Below, one piece after another: positions 26,471 through 34,900 of a DNA stretch of 40,435 nt (within the stretch, counting starts at the first letter, position 1; each line of letters opens with the position of its first letter). The notes under the pieces were generated by a model, which had not been told where the DNA came from, did not search any database, and worked only from the letters and a program-made list of their open reading frames with translations. This DNA is from Alistipes sp. (GTDB taxonomy: Bacteria > Bacteroidota > Bacteroidia > Bacteroidales > Rikenellaceae), in contig JAGBTZ010000007.1 of NCBI GenBank assembly GCA_017631055.1, positions 1-40,435 of the forward strand. Direction: 5' to 3'. The translations under genes and the position numbers were made by a program.

Positions 26471-27493
26471 ATGAAACAGACAGTATTGGTAAGCGGTGGT
26501 GCCGGATATATCGGCTCGCATACCGCAGTGGAGTTAATCAATGCCGGATTTGGTGTTGTTATTGCCGATAACCTCTCGAACAGCGATATGAGCGGTGTGG
26601 AGGGTGTGCGCAAAATTACGGGCGTGGATGTACCCTTCGTGAATGTTGATTGCTGCGATAAGGAGGCCTTCAGCAAGGTTTTCGAGCAGTATGATTTCGA
26701 CTCGGTAATTCACTTTGCGGCATATAAGGCTGTAGGTGAGTCGGTGGCCGACCCGATGAAGTACTATCGTAACAATCTGCTCTCGTTTATGAATGTTATC
26801 GACCTTATGCGAGAGTATGGTCGCCACAATATCGTCTTCTCGTCATCGGCTACGGTCTATGGCGAGGCCGACCAGCTCCCCGTGACCGAGCAGACTCCCC
26901 GCAAGCCGGCAACTTCGGCTTATGGCAATACCAAGCAGATGTGTGAGGATATTCTGCGCGACTCGGTGGCTGCATACGAGGCTCTGAATGGTATCGCTCT
27001 GCGCTACTTTAACCCTATCGGAGCACATCCTTCGGCTCTTATCGGAGAGTTGCCTCGTGGTGTACCGCAGAATCTTGTACCTTTCATTACACAGACTGCG
27101 GCAGGTGTGCGTGAGTGTTTGAGCATCTTTGGTGATGACTATCCTACGCCTGACGGCTCGTGCTTGCGCGATTATATTGATGTTGTCGACCTGGCAAAGG
27201 CGCACGTTGTGGCTATTGCCCGTATGATTGACGGCAAGAGCAAGACCCGCTACGAGATTTTCAATGTCGGAACAGGTAATGGTACTTCGGTATTTGAGTT
27301 GGTGCGTGGTTTTGAGCGTGTTAATAACTTGAAACTCAACTATAAGGTTGCACCTCGCCGCCCGGGTGATGTTGTGGCTATCTGGGCCGATACCGCCTTG
27401 GCAAACGAAGAACTCGGCTGGAAGGCTGAGCGTTCGTTAGACGATACTCTCGCTTCGGCTTGGGCGTGGGAGAAGCACGTTAGAGGTTTGTAG
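26471..27493 (+). CDS. galE: UDP-glucose 4-epimerase
   Basis: It interconverts UDP-glucose and UDP-galactose with tightly bound NAD, feeding galactose use and glycan synthesis. The start at 26471 gives 340 residues and puts the Rossmann glycine motif at the N-terminus (VLVSGGAGYIGSHTAV). Next are DNLSNS, VIHFAAYKAVGESV, the catalytic Ser in FSSSATVYG, the YxxxK pair in SAYGNTK, LRYFNPIGAHPS, NLVPFITQTA, DGSCLRDYIDVVDLA and the C-terminal RRPGDVVAIWADT. Length is standard. It converges on the ROK kinase gene over a shared terminator. Confidence 0.96.
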   Translation: MKQTVLVSGGAGYIGSHTAVELINAGFGVVIADNLSNSDMSGVEGVRKITGVDVPFVNVDCCDKEAFSKVFEQYDFDSVIHFAAYKAVGESVADPMKYYRNNLLSFMNVIDLMREYGRHNIVFSSSATVYGEADQLPVTEQTPRKPATSAYGNTKQMCEDILRDSVAAYEALNGIALRYFNPIGAHPSALIGELPRGVPQNLVPFITQTAAGVRECLSIFGDDYPTPDGSCLRDYIDVVDLAKAHVVAIARMIDGKSKTRYEIFNVGTGNGTSVFELVRGFERVNNLKLNYKVAPRRPGDVVAIWADTALANEELGWKAERSLDDTLASAWAWEKHVRGL

Positions 27494-27517
27494 AGGATAT
27501 AGCCAAAAGTTAACCGC

Positions 27518-27538
27518 TAATGGCCAATGGCTAATGGC
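27518..27538. repeat. TAATGGC/CAATGGC heptad repeat, 3 units
   Basis: Three 7-bp units (TAATGGC, CAATGGC, TAATGGC) lie just upstream of the terminator hairpin. They belong to the second heptad family seen at 21564 and 13804. Confidence 0.6.
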
Positions 27539-27540
27539 AA

Positions 27541-27580
27541 AACACAACAAAGCCCGCATCAGTGCGGGCTTTGTTGTGTT
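27541..27580. terminator. Bidirectional intrinsic terminator between galE and the ROK kinase
   Basis: AACACAACAAAGCCCGCA (27541-27558) and its exact reverse complement (27563-27580) form an 18-bp perfect stem around TCAG. T-rich and A-rich flanks let it work for both convergent genes. Confidence 0.92.
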
Positions 27581-27588
27581 TATTATTG

Positions 27589-28593
27589 TTAGGCTTGCTT
27601 CTGCCAGATAAGAGCAGCCGAGCCGAGGATAGCGGCATTCTTGCCTTCGATTCCGCTGGGCAGAATCTCGACCTTGTTCTTGAATACCGACAACATATTC
27701 TCCTCCATGTACCACTTTGTAGGCTCGAAGAGGAACTTGCCGGCCTTTGCCAATCCACCGAAGAGGAAGATTGCCTTCGGAGATGAGATAACAACTGCAT
27801 CAGCCAATGCACGACCAAGCATCTCGCCTGTGTAGCGGAAGGTCTCCAGAGCAACGGGGTCACCCTTAGCAGCCGCAGCCGAAATCATCGAAGCATCGAA
27901 GTCGTTGAACGAGATGTCACGCAACTCGCTCGGCTCAGTCATCTTTGCCATCAACTCGAAAGCTGTACGCTTGATACCTGTAGCCGAAACGTAGGTCTCG
28001 AGGCAACCACGGCGACCACAACCGCAAGCACGACCATTGTTGCGCTCAACGATAACGTGACCAAACTCACCGGCAAAACCATCGTGACCGTAGATCATCT
28101 CGCCATTAGCCACAAATCCCGAACCGAGACCCGTTCCGAGGGTAATCATCACGAAGTCCTGCATACCCTTTGCATTGCCATAGACCATCTCGCCGATAGT
28201 TGCAGCATTTGCATCGTTCGTAAGAAGGATGAGGGTCGAGGGGAAGTACTTCTGCATATCTGCCACCAGGTTGAACAGACGACGGCTCTCGTCGGGGTTC
28301 TTCTCATCGGGGCGGAATTTCCAAAGGTTAGCCGGATACTCGACAGTTCCCTTGTGGAAGTTGCCGTTGGGCGCACCGATACCGATACCGATCAGTTCGA
28401 ACTCGAACGATACAGATGCCATCAGTCGCTGCATAGCCTCGCAGAGGTCAACGACAAACGCAGGATAGTCATCGAATGTAAGGTACTTTTTGGTAGGGAT
28501 TACCGATTCAGCGTATACATCGCCAGCCTCATCAACAAGGCCGAAAGCTGTGTTGGTGCCACCGATATCGACACCGAAAACAAGTTTTTTCAT
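27589..28593 (-). CDS. ROK-family sugar kinase, probable glucokinase
   Basis: It is expected to phosphorylate glucose or a related hexose with ATP. The 334 residues start with the phosphate-binding motif FGVDIGGTNTAFG. The sugar-binding/catalytic region holds GIGAPNGN, LTNDANAAT (catalytic Asp in NDANA), ITLGTGLGSGF, GFAGEFGH and the zinc-binding signature GRACGCGRRGCLETYVS. Near the C-terminus, IFLFGGLAKAG and AAILGSAAL close the ATP site. The identity as glucokinase rather than N-acetylmannosamine or another ROK kinase is likely but not proved by sequence. It has its own promoter, divergent from the prenyl synthase. Confidence 0.92.
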   Translation of the reverse strand: MKKLVFGVDIGGTNTAFGLVDEAGDVYAESVIPTKKYLTFDDYPAFVVDLCEAMQRLMASVSFEFELIGIGIGAPNGNFHKGTVEYPANLWKFRPDEKNPDESRRLFNLVADMQKYFPSTLILLTNDANAATIGEMVYGNAKGMQDFVMITLGTGLGSGFVANGEMIYGHDGFAGEFGHVIVERNNGRACGCGRRGCLETYVSATGIKRTAFELMAKMTEPSELRDISFNDFDASMISAAAAKGDPVALETFRYTGEMLGRALADAVVISSPKAIFLFGGLAKAGKFLFEPTKWYMEENMLSVFKNKVEILPSGIEGKNAAILGSAALIWQKQA

Positions 28594-28628
28594 AGTTTTG
28601 GTTTAATAAAAGGTTTTGCTATTTGTTC

Positions 28629-28659
28629 CAAAGTTACCATTTATTTCCAATTCTGCAAA
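28629..28659 (-). promoter_or_regulatory. Promoter of the ROK kinase
   Basis: On the minus strand, TTTG (28659-28656), 19 bp and TAACTTTG (28636-28629) match the -33/-7 consensus. The leader would be about 30 nt. Confidence 0.7.
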
Positions 28660-28667
28660 ATTTATAC

Positions 28668-28675
28668 TAAATTTG
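28668..28675 (+). promoter_or_regulatory. Candidate -7 element of the prenyl diphosphate synthase gene
   Basis: TAAATTTG matches TAnnTTTG and lies 19 bp before the ATG at 28695. The -33 region would overlap the divergent ROK promoter. Confidence 0.5.
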
Positions 28676-28694
28676 GGGGTTAAAAGTTGATATT

Positions 28695-29675
28695 ATGAAG
28701 AAATACACTTGTGACGAACTACTCGAAATGTTCGAAAGCCACCTGGCTCAAACCGAAACTCCGGCAGAACCTGAACTGCTCTACACCCCGATAGTCTATT
28801 CGATGTCGAATGGCGGAAAGCGTCTGCGCCCGACCCTGCTGCTTGCAGCATACAACATCTTTGCGGATGATATGTCGAAGGCGTTACCGGCAGCTACGGC
28901 TATCGAGATGTTCCACAATTTTACCCTCCTGCACGATGATATTATGGATAATGCCGAGGTGAGGCGTGGTCGCCCTTCGGTCTACGCCAAGTGGGGCGAG
29001 AATGTGGCAATTCTCTCGGGTGATGCGATGCTGATTGTGGCGTATAGCCATCTGCAAAGGTGCCCGAAGGAGGCGTTGGCTCAGATTTTCGAGATATTCA
29101 ACAATATGGCGTTGCAGGTGTGCGAGGGTCAGCAGTATGATATGGATTTCGAGAGCCGTGCAAAGGTCTCGGTTGTCGACTATATGAATATGATTGAGCT
29201 CAAGACCTCGGTCTTGCTTGCCGGTGCGGTGTCGATTGGTGCTGTGTTGGGCGGGGCTTCCGAGGAGGATTGCCGTAAACTCAACCGTTTTGCTTTGGAG
29301 TTGGGTTTGGCGTTCCAACTGCAGGATGATCTGCTTGATAGTTATGGCAACGAGAGCGAGTTGGGCAAGAAGATTGGAGGCGATATCCTCGAGGGTAAAA
29401 AGACCTTCCTGATGATGCAGGCGATGAGCCATGCCGACGAGCCCAAGCGCGAGATTTTACGCTCGACCTATAAGGGTGCAACCCTTTCGGCCGAGGAGAA
29501 GATTGCTCGTGTAAAGGCAGTTTATGATGCTCTTGATATTCGCCGTATTACCGAGCAGCAGATTTCGACCCGTTTCGAGAGAGCTATCTCGATTCTCGAC
29601 TCGCTGAGTGTCGGAGCGGAAGCTGTGGCCGAAATGAGGGCATTTGCGCTGAGCCTTATCGGTCGAACAAAATAA
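28695..29675 (+). CDS. Trans-prenyl (polyprenyl) diphosphate synthase
   Basis: It condenses isopentenyl diphosphate with an allylic primer. The 326 residues carry both Asp-rich motifs: DDIMD (81-85) in TLLHDDIMDNAEVRRGRPSVY and DDLLD (211-215) in FQLQDDLLDSYGN. GGKRLRP (40-46) and GKKIGGDILEGKKTF are also present. Phe76 lies five residues before the first motif, where a bulky aromatic residue usually limits chain length, so a C15-C20 product is more likely than a long quinone tail; this is inference from family rules. The U32-family gene follows after a short gap. Confidence 0.92.
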   Translation: MKKYTCDELLEMFESHLAQTETPAEPELLYTPIVYSMSNGGKRLRPTLLLAAYNIFADDMSKALPAATAIEMFHNFTLLHDDIMDNAEVRRGRPSVYAKWGENVAILSGDAMLIVAYSHLQRCPKEALAQIFEIFNNMALQVCEGQQYDMDFESRAKVSVVDYMNMIELKTSVLLAGAVSIGAVLGGASEEDCRKLNRFALELGLAFQLQDDLLDSYGNESELGKKIGGDILEGKKTFLMMQAMSHADEPKREILRSTYKGATLSAEEKIARVKAVYDALDIRRITEQQISTRFERAISILDSLSVGAEAVAEMRAFALSLIGRTK

Positions 29676-29688
29676 CCGATTGAAATCT

Positions 29689-30939
29689 ATGAAGAGAAGT
29701 GAAATCGAAATAATGGCTCCGGTCGGGAGTTACGAGTCGCTCCATGCAGCAATCAAGGCGGGTGCGGATGCGGTCTACTTTGGTGTCGGCAAACTCAATA
29801 TGCGCTCGGCTTCGGCAGCGAACTTTACGCTTGATGACCTGGCAGAGATTGCCCGCATTGCTCGCGAGAGTGGAGTGAAGACCTACCTCACGGTCAATAC
29901 GGTGATGTACGATAACGAGATGCAGACCATGCACGAGGTTATCGATAGAGCCAAAGAGGAGGGTGTTACGGCTGTGATTGCATCGGATATCGCAGCGATT
30001 ATGTATGCCTACCAGAGGGGTGTCGAGGTGCATATCTCGACCCAATGCAACATCTCGAATGCCGAGGCTGCGAAGTTCTATGCACAGTGGGCTGATGTGG
30101 TTGTGCTGGCGCGTGAGTTGAGCCTTGAGCAGGTGGCAGCAATCAGCCGTGCCATCGAGGAGCAGCAGATTACGGGCCCGAAGGGCGAGTTGTTGCAAAT
30201 CGAGATGTTTGCACACGGAGCGTTGTGTATGTCTATCTCGGGCAAGTGTTACCTCAGCGAGCACGAGACGGGCTGCTCGGCTAATCGCGGAGCGTGCCGT
30301 CAGTTGTGCCGTAGGAAGTATACGATTACCGACAAGGAGACAGGCGCAGCGCTCGATGTGGATGGTCGCTATGTGCTCTCGCCTAAAGACCTATGTACGG
30401 TCGATTTCCTCGATAAGTTTATCGGTGCTGGTGTGCGAGTGCTGAAAATCGAGGGCCGTGCGCGAGGTGCTGAGTATGTCAAGAGGGTCGTGGAGTGTTA
30501 TGATGAGGCTCTGCGGGCTATGGAGCGTGGAGAGTACACTCGCGAACTTGCGACAGGGCTGAAAGCGAGATTGGAGACGGTCTTCAATCGAGGTTTCTGG
30601 AACGGATATTATGCCGGACGTCCCACTGTCGAGCATAGCGAGAACTACGGCTCTTCGGCAACCAAGCAGAAGGTCTATGTCGGCAAGGTGACCAACGTAT
30701 TCAAGAAGATTTCGGTGGCGGAGGTGCAGATTGAGGCCTCGACTCTTGATGCGGGCGATACGATCTTCTTTATGGGTGCCACTACGGGAGTTGTGGAGCA
30801 GTGTGCCGAGCAGATTTATTTAGCAAATGCGCCTGTAGAGGGAGTCCGTCAGGGTGATATATGCTCGATAAAAGTTTCGGAGATAGTCCACCGAGGCGAT
30901 AAGTTATATAAGGAGATAGAGCGCTGCGACAGACAATAA
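29689..30939 (+). CDS. U32 peptidase-family protein (probable RNA hydroxylation factor)
   Basis: U32-family proteins were named as collagenase-like peptidases, but bacterial members such as TrhP and RlhA act in hydroxylation of tRNA U34 or 23S rRNA C2501. I start it at ATG 29689 (416 residues); the upstream TTG at 29680 is less likely. The N-terminal barrel shows IEIMAPVGSYESLHAAIKAGADAVYFGVG and YLTVNTVMYD. The family signature is EMFAHGALCMSISGKCYLSEHETGCSANRGACRQLCRR, with the four Cys expected to hold an iron-sulfur cluster. LSPKDLCTVDFLDKFI and VLKIEGRARGAEYV follow. The start lies 13 bp after the prenyl synthase stop, so the two are probably co-transcribed. Confidence 0.9.
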   Translation: MKRSEIEIMAPVGSYESLHAAIKAGADAVYFGVGKLNMRSASAANFTLDDLAEIARIARESGVKTYLTVNTVMYDNEMQTMHEVIDRAKEEGVTAVIASDIAAIMYAYQRGVEVHISTQCNISNAEAAKFYAQWADVVVLARELSLEQVAAISRAIEEQQITGPKGELLQIEMFAHGALCMSISGKCYLSEHETGCSANRGACRQLCRRKYTITDKETGAALDVDGRYVLSPKDLCTVDFLDKFIGAGVRVLKIEGRARGAEYVKRVVECYDEALRAMERGEYTRELATGLKARLETVFNRGFWNGYYAGRPTVEHSENYGSSATKQKVYVGKVTNVFKKISVAEVQIEASTLDAGDTIFFMGATTGVVEQCAEQIYLANAPVEGVRQGDICSIKVSEIVHRGDKLYKEIERCDRQ

Positions 30940-30948
30940 ATAAATTAA

Positions 30949-31090
30949 TTGACAATTGAGAATTGATAATTAAGAATTAATGGTATTTAGTTTATTGTTT
31001 TGACAGTATAAACATTTTGTTTCAAACTCATAAAAAAGCATCGCAGATACCAAAATTATCAACTGTCAATTATCAATTATCAATTATAAG
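30949..31090. repeat. Inverted pair of TTGATAA heptad arrays around an A/T-rich core
   Basis: A plus-sense array (TTGACAA, TTGAGAA, TTGATAA, TTAAGAA; 30949-30976) is followed by GGTAT. A reverse-complement copy (31056-31083: TTATCAA, CTGTCAA, TTATCAA, TTATCAA) is preceded by ATACC. The two arms can pair over about 40 bp with mismatches, enclosing a core of about 60 bp. The structure lies directly upstream of the LicD cassette. Confidence 0.7.
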
Positions 31091-31095
31091 AAGAT

Positions 31096-31998
31096 ATGTG
31101 CGAAGAACTGAATATACCTGAAGATTTCCTGCGTGAGGAGGTGCGTTGCGACTATGTCGTGACCGAGAAGATGAAGCGAGTCTGGGCAACCGAGCTCGGA
31201 ATGCTCCATCGTTTTGGGGAGGTGTGTCAGAAGCACGGCTTGCGGTGGTATGCTATGGGCGGAACTCTGCTCGGGGCGGTGCGCCATAAGGGTTTTATCC
31301 CGTGGGATGACGATATCGACCTGCTGATGCCGCGCGAGGATTACAACCGACTGCTCGAGATTGGGGCCGAGGAGTTCTCGTCACCCTACTTCCTGCAGAC
31401 CCCCTGCTCCGAACACAACTTCTTCCGCACCCACGCCCAACTGCGTGACAGCCGTACCACAGGGGCTATCCGCCAAGATCGCAATAGAGATATCAACCGA
31501 GGAATCTTTATGGATATCTTCCCACTTGACGAGGTGCCGGAGAGCGTGTCGGAGTTGAAAAAACATAGAAAACGTCTGCGCAAGTTGGCTCGCAAGGCCC
31601 ATCGCCTGACCTTCCGTAAGGAGTACGGCTCGTGGCTTAAGCGGGCGATATACGCTCTTTGGGAGTGGTTGCACTTCGGGGGATTTTCGCCGGCGGGAGC
31701 CTTCCAGGAGTTCAATCACATTGCTGCTGAGTATGCGGGCAGGGGTGGTAGCCGAGTGGGGCACACCTCGCTCTCGTATCGTGATGCAGTGATTTGGGCA
31801 AAGGAGGATTGGGCCGAGGTCGAGATGCTCCCCTTTGAGATGCTTGAGTTACCGGCACCCAAGAATTGGGACTCGGTGCTGCGCCACCACTACGGCGACT
31901 ATATGCGTATCCCCGAGAATAAGAACGGCACCTCGCACGGAGGCGTGGAGTTCGACCCCGAAACACCTTATACAGAATACTTCAAAAACAAAAGATAG
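31096..31998 (+). CDS. LicD-family (phosphocholine transferase-like) protein
   Basis: LicD enzymes transfer a phosphorylated alcohol such as phosphocholine from a CDP-carrier to a surface glycan. The 300 residues contain the family core YAMGGTLLGAVRHKGFIPWDDDIDLLMPREDY (53-84), including the nucleotidyltransferase-like GG and the metal-binding DDDID (71-75). INRGIFMDIFPLDEVPE and WDSVLRHHYGDYMRIPE complete the signature. There is no signal peptide, so it acts on the cytoplasmic side. The next gene starts 3 bp after the stop and encodes a cytidylyltransferase, which would supply the CDP-activated donor. The actual substituent is unknown. Gene order, not homology alone, supports this role. Confidence 0.9.
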   Translation: MCEELNIPEDFLREEVRCDYVVTEKMKRVWATELGMLHRFGEVCQKHGLRWYAMGGTLLGAVRHKGFIPWDDDIDLLMPREDYNRLLEIGAEEFSSPYFLQTPCSEHNFFRTHAQLRDSRTTGAIRQDRNRDINRGIFMDIFPLDEVPESVSELKKHRKRLRKLARKAHRLTFRKEYGSWLKRAIYALWEWLHFGGFSPAGAFQEFNHIAAEYAGRGGSRVGHTSLSYRDAVIWAKEDWAEVEMLPFEMLELPAPKNWDSVLRHHYGDYMRIPENKNGTSHGGVEFDPETPYTEYFKNKR

Positions 31999-32001
31999 AT
32001 T

Positions 32002-32415
32002 ATGGTAATAGGCTACACGGCCGGAGTATATGATCTCTTTCATATCGGCCACCTGAACTTACTCAAGAATGCCAAGGGAATGTGCGACAAACTGATTGTC
32101 GGCGTTACTACTGATGACCTTGTGACCTACAAGGGCAAGCATGCGATGATTCCTTTCGAGGACCGCATCGAGATTGTGCGCAATATCAAGTGCGTGGATG
32201 CCGCAGTTCCGCAGCGGGATATGGACAAACTTGCGATGTGCAAAAAGTTGGGTGCAACGATTCTCTTTGTGGGTGATGATTGGTATGGGACCGAGAAGTG
32301 GCAGGAGTACGAGAAGGCTTTTGCCGCCGAGGGTATCCGTATCGTCTACTTCCCCTACACGAAAGGAGTCTCTTCGACTCAGATAACCAAGGCTCTGAAC
32401 GCAGTAAGAGAGTAG
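32002..32415 (+). CDS. Cytidylyltransferase (glycerol-3-phosphate cytidylyltransferase/TagD-like)
   Basis: This 137-residue enzyme is the size of TagD-type cytidylyltransferases, which make CDP-glycerol from CTP and glycerol 3-phosphate; related enzymes use choline or ethanolamine phosphate. The nucleotide motif is HIGH (14-17) in GVYDLFHIGHLNLL. It is followed by LIVGVTTDDLVTYKGK and RIEIVRNIKCVD. The C-terminal motif is GVSSTQI, corresponding to the RTEGISTT loop, here without the usual Arg at its start. It is tightly coupled to the LicD gene (3 bp) and to the next gene (3 bp), which indicates one operon. The substrate alcohol is not determined. Confidence 0.9.
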   Translation: MVIGYTAGVYDLFHIGHLNLLKNAKGMCDKLIVGVTTDDLVTYKGKHAMIPFEDRIEIVRNIKCVDAAVPQRDMDKLAMCKKLGATILFVGDDWYGTEKWQEYEKAFAAEGIRIVYFPYTKGVSSTQITKALNAVRE

Positions 32416-32418
32416 AGT

Positions 32419-33477
32419 ATGAAGGTCGATAAGAGATATTGTGCGAGTTCCTATCTGCAATACCGCACGGTCTATGACCGCACTCGCTGTTTTGCGGAGG
32501 GGGTAGTGCCGACATATGCACCCGAGTACGAGGGTCGTGCCGAGATTCACGACAGCGTGGAGTTGGAGGAGCATATCGCCTCCGAGATGAAGCGCTATGT
32601 CGCCGAAAACCGAGCGGCATTGGCTCTCTCGGGAGGTATCGACTCGGCCATTTTGGCAAAGTTTATGCCCGAAGGGTCGCAATCCTACACCTTCAAGTGT
32701 GTAGTGCCGGGTACGCCCGTAGCAGACGAGACCCCGATTGCTGCCCGATATGCCGAGCAGTGCGGACTGAAGCACCACATTGTCGAGATGTGGTGGGAGG
32801 ATTTCGAGCGTTATGCCCCGATTCTCATGCGCCATAAGGGGGCACCGATTCACTCTATCGAGGTGCAGATTTACAAGGCGGCTCTGCAAGCGAAGGCAGA
32901 CGGATATGATGCTCTGATTTTCGGAGAGAGTGCCGATGTGAACTATGGAGGTATGAGTGGTCTGCTCTCGCGCGACTGGACATTCGAGGAGTTTGTCGAG
33001 CGTTATTCGTATGTTGCGCCCGAGAAGGTGCTTAAGGATTGGGAACGAGTTCTGGAGCCGGTTGAGAAGTACACCACTGACGGCATGACCGATGCCCACG
33101 AGTTTAATCGCAACGTCTTTCTGCGTGAGTCCTTGAGCAGTTACCACAATGCCTGCGAGTGTGCCGGCATCAAGTTCCTCTCGCCCTTTGCAACTTCGCG
33201 TTTGGCGGTGCCTCTGGATATCGAGCGTGTGCGCCGAGGCGAGAATAAATACCTGGTGCGTGAGGTCTTCAATAGGCTCTATCCCGCATTCGAGATACCT
33301 CCCAAGTTGCCGATGCCGCGTGCTACGAATGAGTGGTTCCGCGATTGGGCAGGCCCCGAGCGTGAAGAGTTTATCGCAGGGTGTCACGAGGGCCTTAGTG
33401 GCGACCAGCGATGGATGGTGTGGAGTCTGGAACGCTTCTTCAGGATGTTAGACGAGGGGGATTTTTCCGATAAATAG
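32419..33477 (+). CDS. AsnB-like ATP-pyrophosphatase without glutaminase domain
   Basis: This 352-residue protein is the C-terminal half of an asparagine-synthetase-type enzyme only: the N-terminal Cys-nucleophile glutaminase domain is absent, and Met is followed by VDKRYCASSYLQYRTVY. The PP-loop is LALSGGIDSAILAKF (71-77 core). Other family segments are YTFKCVVPGTPVADETPIAARYAEQCGL, IFGESADVNYGGMSGLLSRDW (the position of the usual GxGADE motif) and FLRESLSSYHNACECAGIKFLSPF. It should adenylate a carboxylate and transfer ammonia or an amine to it. Its place in a LicD/cytidylyltransferase operon suggests it makes or modifies the group to be activated and transferred. That is inference. Confidence 0.85.
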   Translation: MKVDKRYCASSYLQYRTVYDRTRCFAEGVVPTYAPEYEGRAEIHDSVELEEHIASEMKRYVAENRAALALSGGIDSAILAKFMPEGSQSYTFKCVVPGTPVADETPIAARYAEQCGLKHHIVEMWWEDFERYAPILMRHKGAPIHSIEVQIYKAALQAKADGYDALIFGESADVNYGGMSGLLSRDWTFEEFVERYSYVAPEKVLKDWERVLEPVEKYTTDGMTDAHEFNRNVFLRESLSSYHNACECAGIKFLSPFATSRLAVPLDIERVRRGENKYLVREVFNRLYPAFEIPPKLPMPRATNEWFRDWAGPEREEFIAGCHEGLSGDQRWMVWSLERFFRMLDEGDFSDK

Positions 33478-33505
33478 GATTATAGACAATTAAAAAGATA
33501 AAACT

Positions 33506-34897
33506 ATGTTTAGTGCAGAGATTTATAGTTCACGCAGAGCAACTTTGCGTGAGAAGGTGGGTAAGGGTATCGTTCTGTTGCCGGGCAATGGCGAGTCGCC
33601 CAGCAACTACCCCAACAATACATTCCATTTCCGTCAGGATTCGACTTTCCTCTACTTCTTTGGTCAAAATCTGCCCGATTTGGCGGGCGTTATCGACTGC
33701 GAGTCGGGCGAGGAGATTCTCTTTGGCAACGACCTGACCGTTGACGATATCATCTGGACAGGTCCGCAACCTACGATTGCCGACCTTGCTGCGCAGGTGG
33801 GTGTCGGTGCGACAAAGCCGATGGCGGCTCTTGCCGATTACCTCTCGGCAGCGCAGGCTAAGGGTCGTAAGATTCACTACCTGCCCCCCTATCGTGGCGA
33901 GACCAAGATTCAACTCTCGGAGTTGCTTGGAATGCCGCTGAAGGCTCTGCACGATGGCAAGTCGGTGGATTTGATGTTTGCTGTGGCTGAGATGCGTGAG
34001 GTGAAGGGTGCCGAGGAGATTGAGGCTCTGGAGCGTGCCTTCCAGATTGGCTATATTATGCACGTTACGGCTATGAAGATGTGTCGTCCGGGCGTGATCG
34101 AGCGCGAAATTGCGGGTGCAATCGAGGGTTTTGCCCACTCTTACGGAGCAGGTGTGTCGTTTGCTTCGATTGTGTCGCAGCACGGCGAGACGCTCCACAA
34201 TCACAACTACGATGGCGTGCTCGAGCCGGGTCGTCTGCTGCTGGTCGATGCGGGTGGCGAGACGGTCGATAACTACTGCTCGGACCATACCCGAACCTAT
34301 CCCGTGAGCGGAGAGTTTACCCCTATGCAGCGCGATATCTATGAGATTGTGCTGACAGCTCACGACCATATCCGCGATATAGTGAAGCCCGGAATGATGT
34401 ATAGCGATATCCATCGCGCGGCATACCTCTCGTTGGCGGAGGGTCTGCGTTCGGTGGGCCTTGTGAATGGCTCGGCGGAGGATGTGGTTGCATCGGGTGC
34501 TATGTATATGTTTATGCCCCACGGTTTGGGTCACGGCCTGGGTATGGATGTGCACGATTGCGAGGCTATGGGTGAGCGCAGTTTCGACTTCTCAGGTCTG
34601 CTTGACCGAGCAAAAGAGTCGGCAACCTGCGTACATCGTGCAACTTGGCGTGTAAGACCGGGTACGGTGATGAGCGATGAGCCGGGATTGTACTTTATCC
34701 CCGCACTTATCGACAAGTCGCGTGCCGAGGGATTGTATAAGGGTATTGTGAACTACGATGCGCTGGATGCTTACCGCAACTTCGGTGGTATCCGTCTGGA
34801 GGATGATATTCTGGTTACCGAGGATGGCTGCCGCTTTATTGGAGACAAGAAGATTCCTATCACGGTCGAGGAGCTCGAGGCTGTAGTGGGTAAGTAG
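33506..34897 (+). CDS. Aminopeptidase P family (M24) metallopeptidase
   Basis: It is expected to cleave an N-terminal residue before proline (Xaa-Pro). The 463 residues have an N-terminal creatinase-like domain (FHFRQDSTFLYFFGQNLPDLAGVID) and a pita-bread domain with the five metal ligands. These are Asp248 in LLVDAGGE, Asp260 in YCSDHTRTYP, His343 in HGLGHGLGMDVHD, Glu392 in MSDEPGLYF and Glu432 in GGIRLEDDILVTEDG. No signal peptide is seen, so it is cytoplasmic. The preceding AsnB-like stop is 28 bp upstream. It ends before a long heptad repeat array. Confidence 0.95.
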   Translation: MFSAEIYSSRRATLREKVGKGIVLLPGNGESPSNYPNNTFHFRQDSTFLYFFGQNLPDLAGVIDCESGEEILFGNDLTVDDIIWTGPQPTIADLAAQVGVGATKPMAALADYLSAAQAKGRKIHYLPPYRGETKIQLSELLGMPLKALHDGKSVDLMFAVAEMREVKGAEEIEALERAFQIGYIMHVTAMKMCRPGVIEREIAGAIEGFAHSYGAGVSFASIVSQHGETLHNHNYDGVLEPGRLLLVDAGGETVDNYCSDHTRTYPVSGEFTPMQRDIYEIVLTAHDHIRDIVKPGMMYSDIHRAAYLSLAEGLRSVGLVNGSAEDVVASGAMYMFMPHGLGHGLGMDVHDCEAMGERSFDFSGLLDRAKESATCVHRATWRVRPGTVMSDEPGLYFIPALIDKSRAEGLYKGIVNYDALDAYRNFGGIRLEDDILVTEDGCRFIGDKKIPITVEELEAVVGK

Positions 34898-34900
34898 GCG

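Noticed and set aside
32059..33387. 442-codon minus-strand ORF opposite the cytidylyltransferase and AsnB-like genes
   Set aside because: It is antisense to two motif-supported genes, and the product has low-complexity composition with no recognisable motif.
31096..34897. Cassette as part of a mobile element with integrase or transposase
   Set aside because: No recombinase, tRNA target or terminal duplication is visible; only the heptad repeats flank it.
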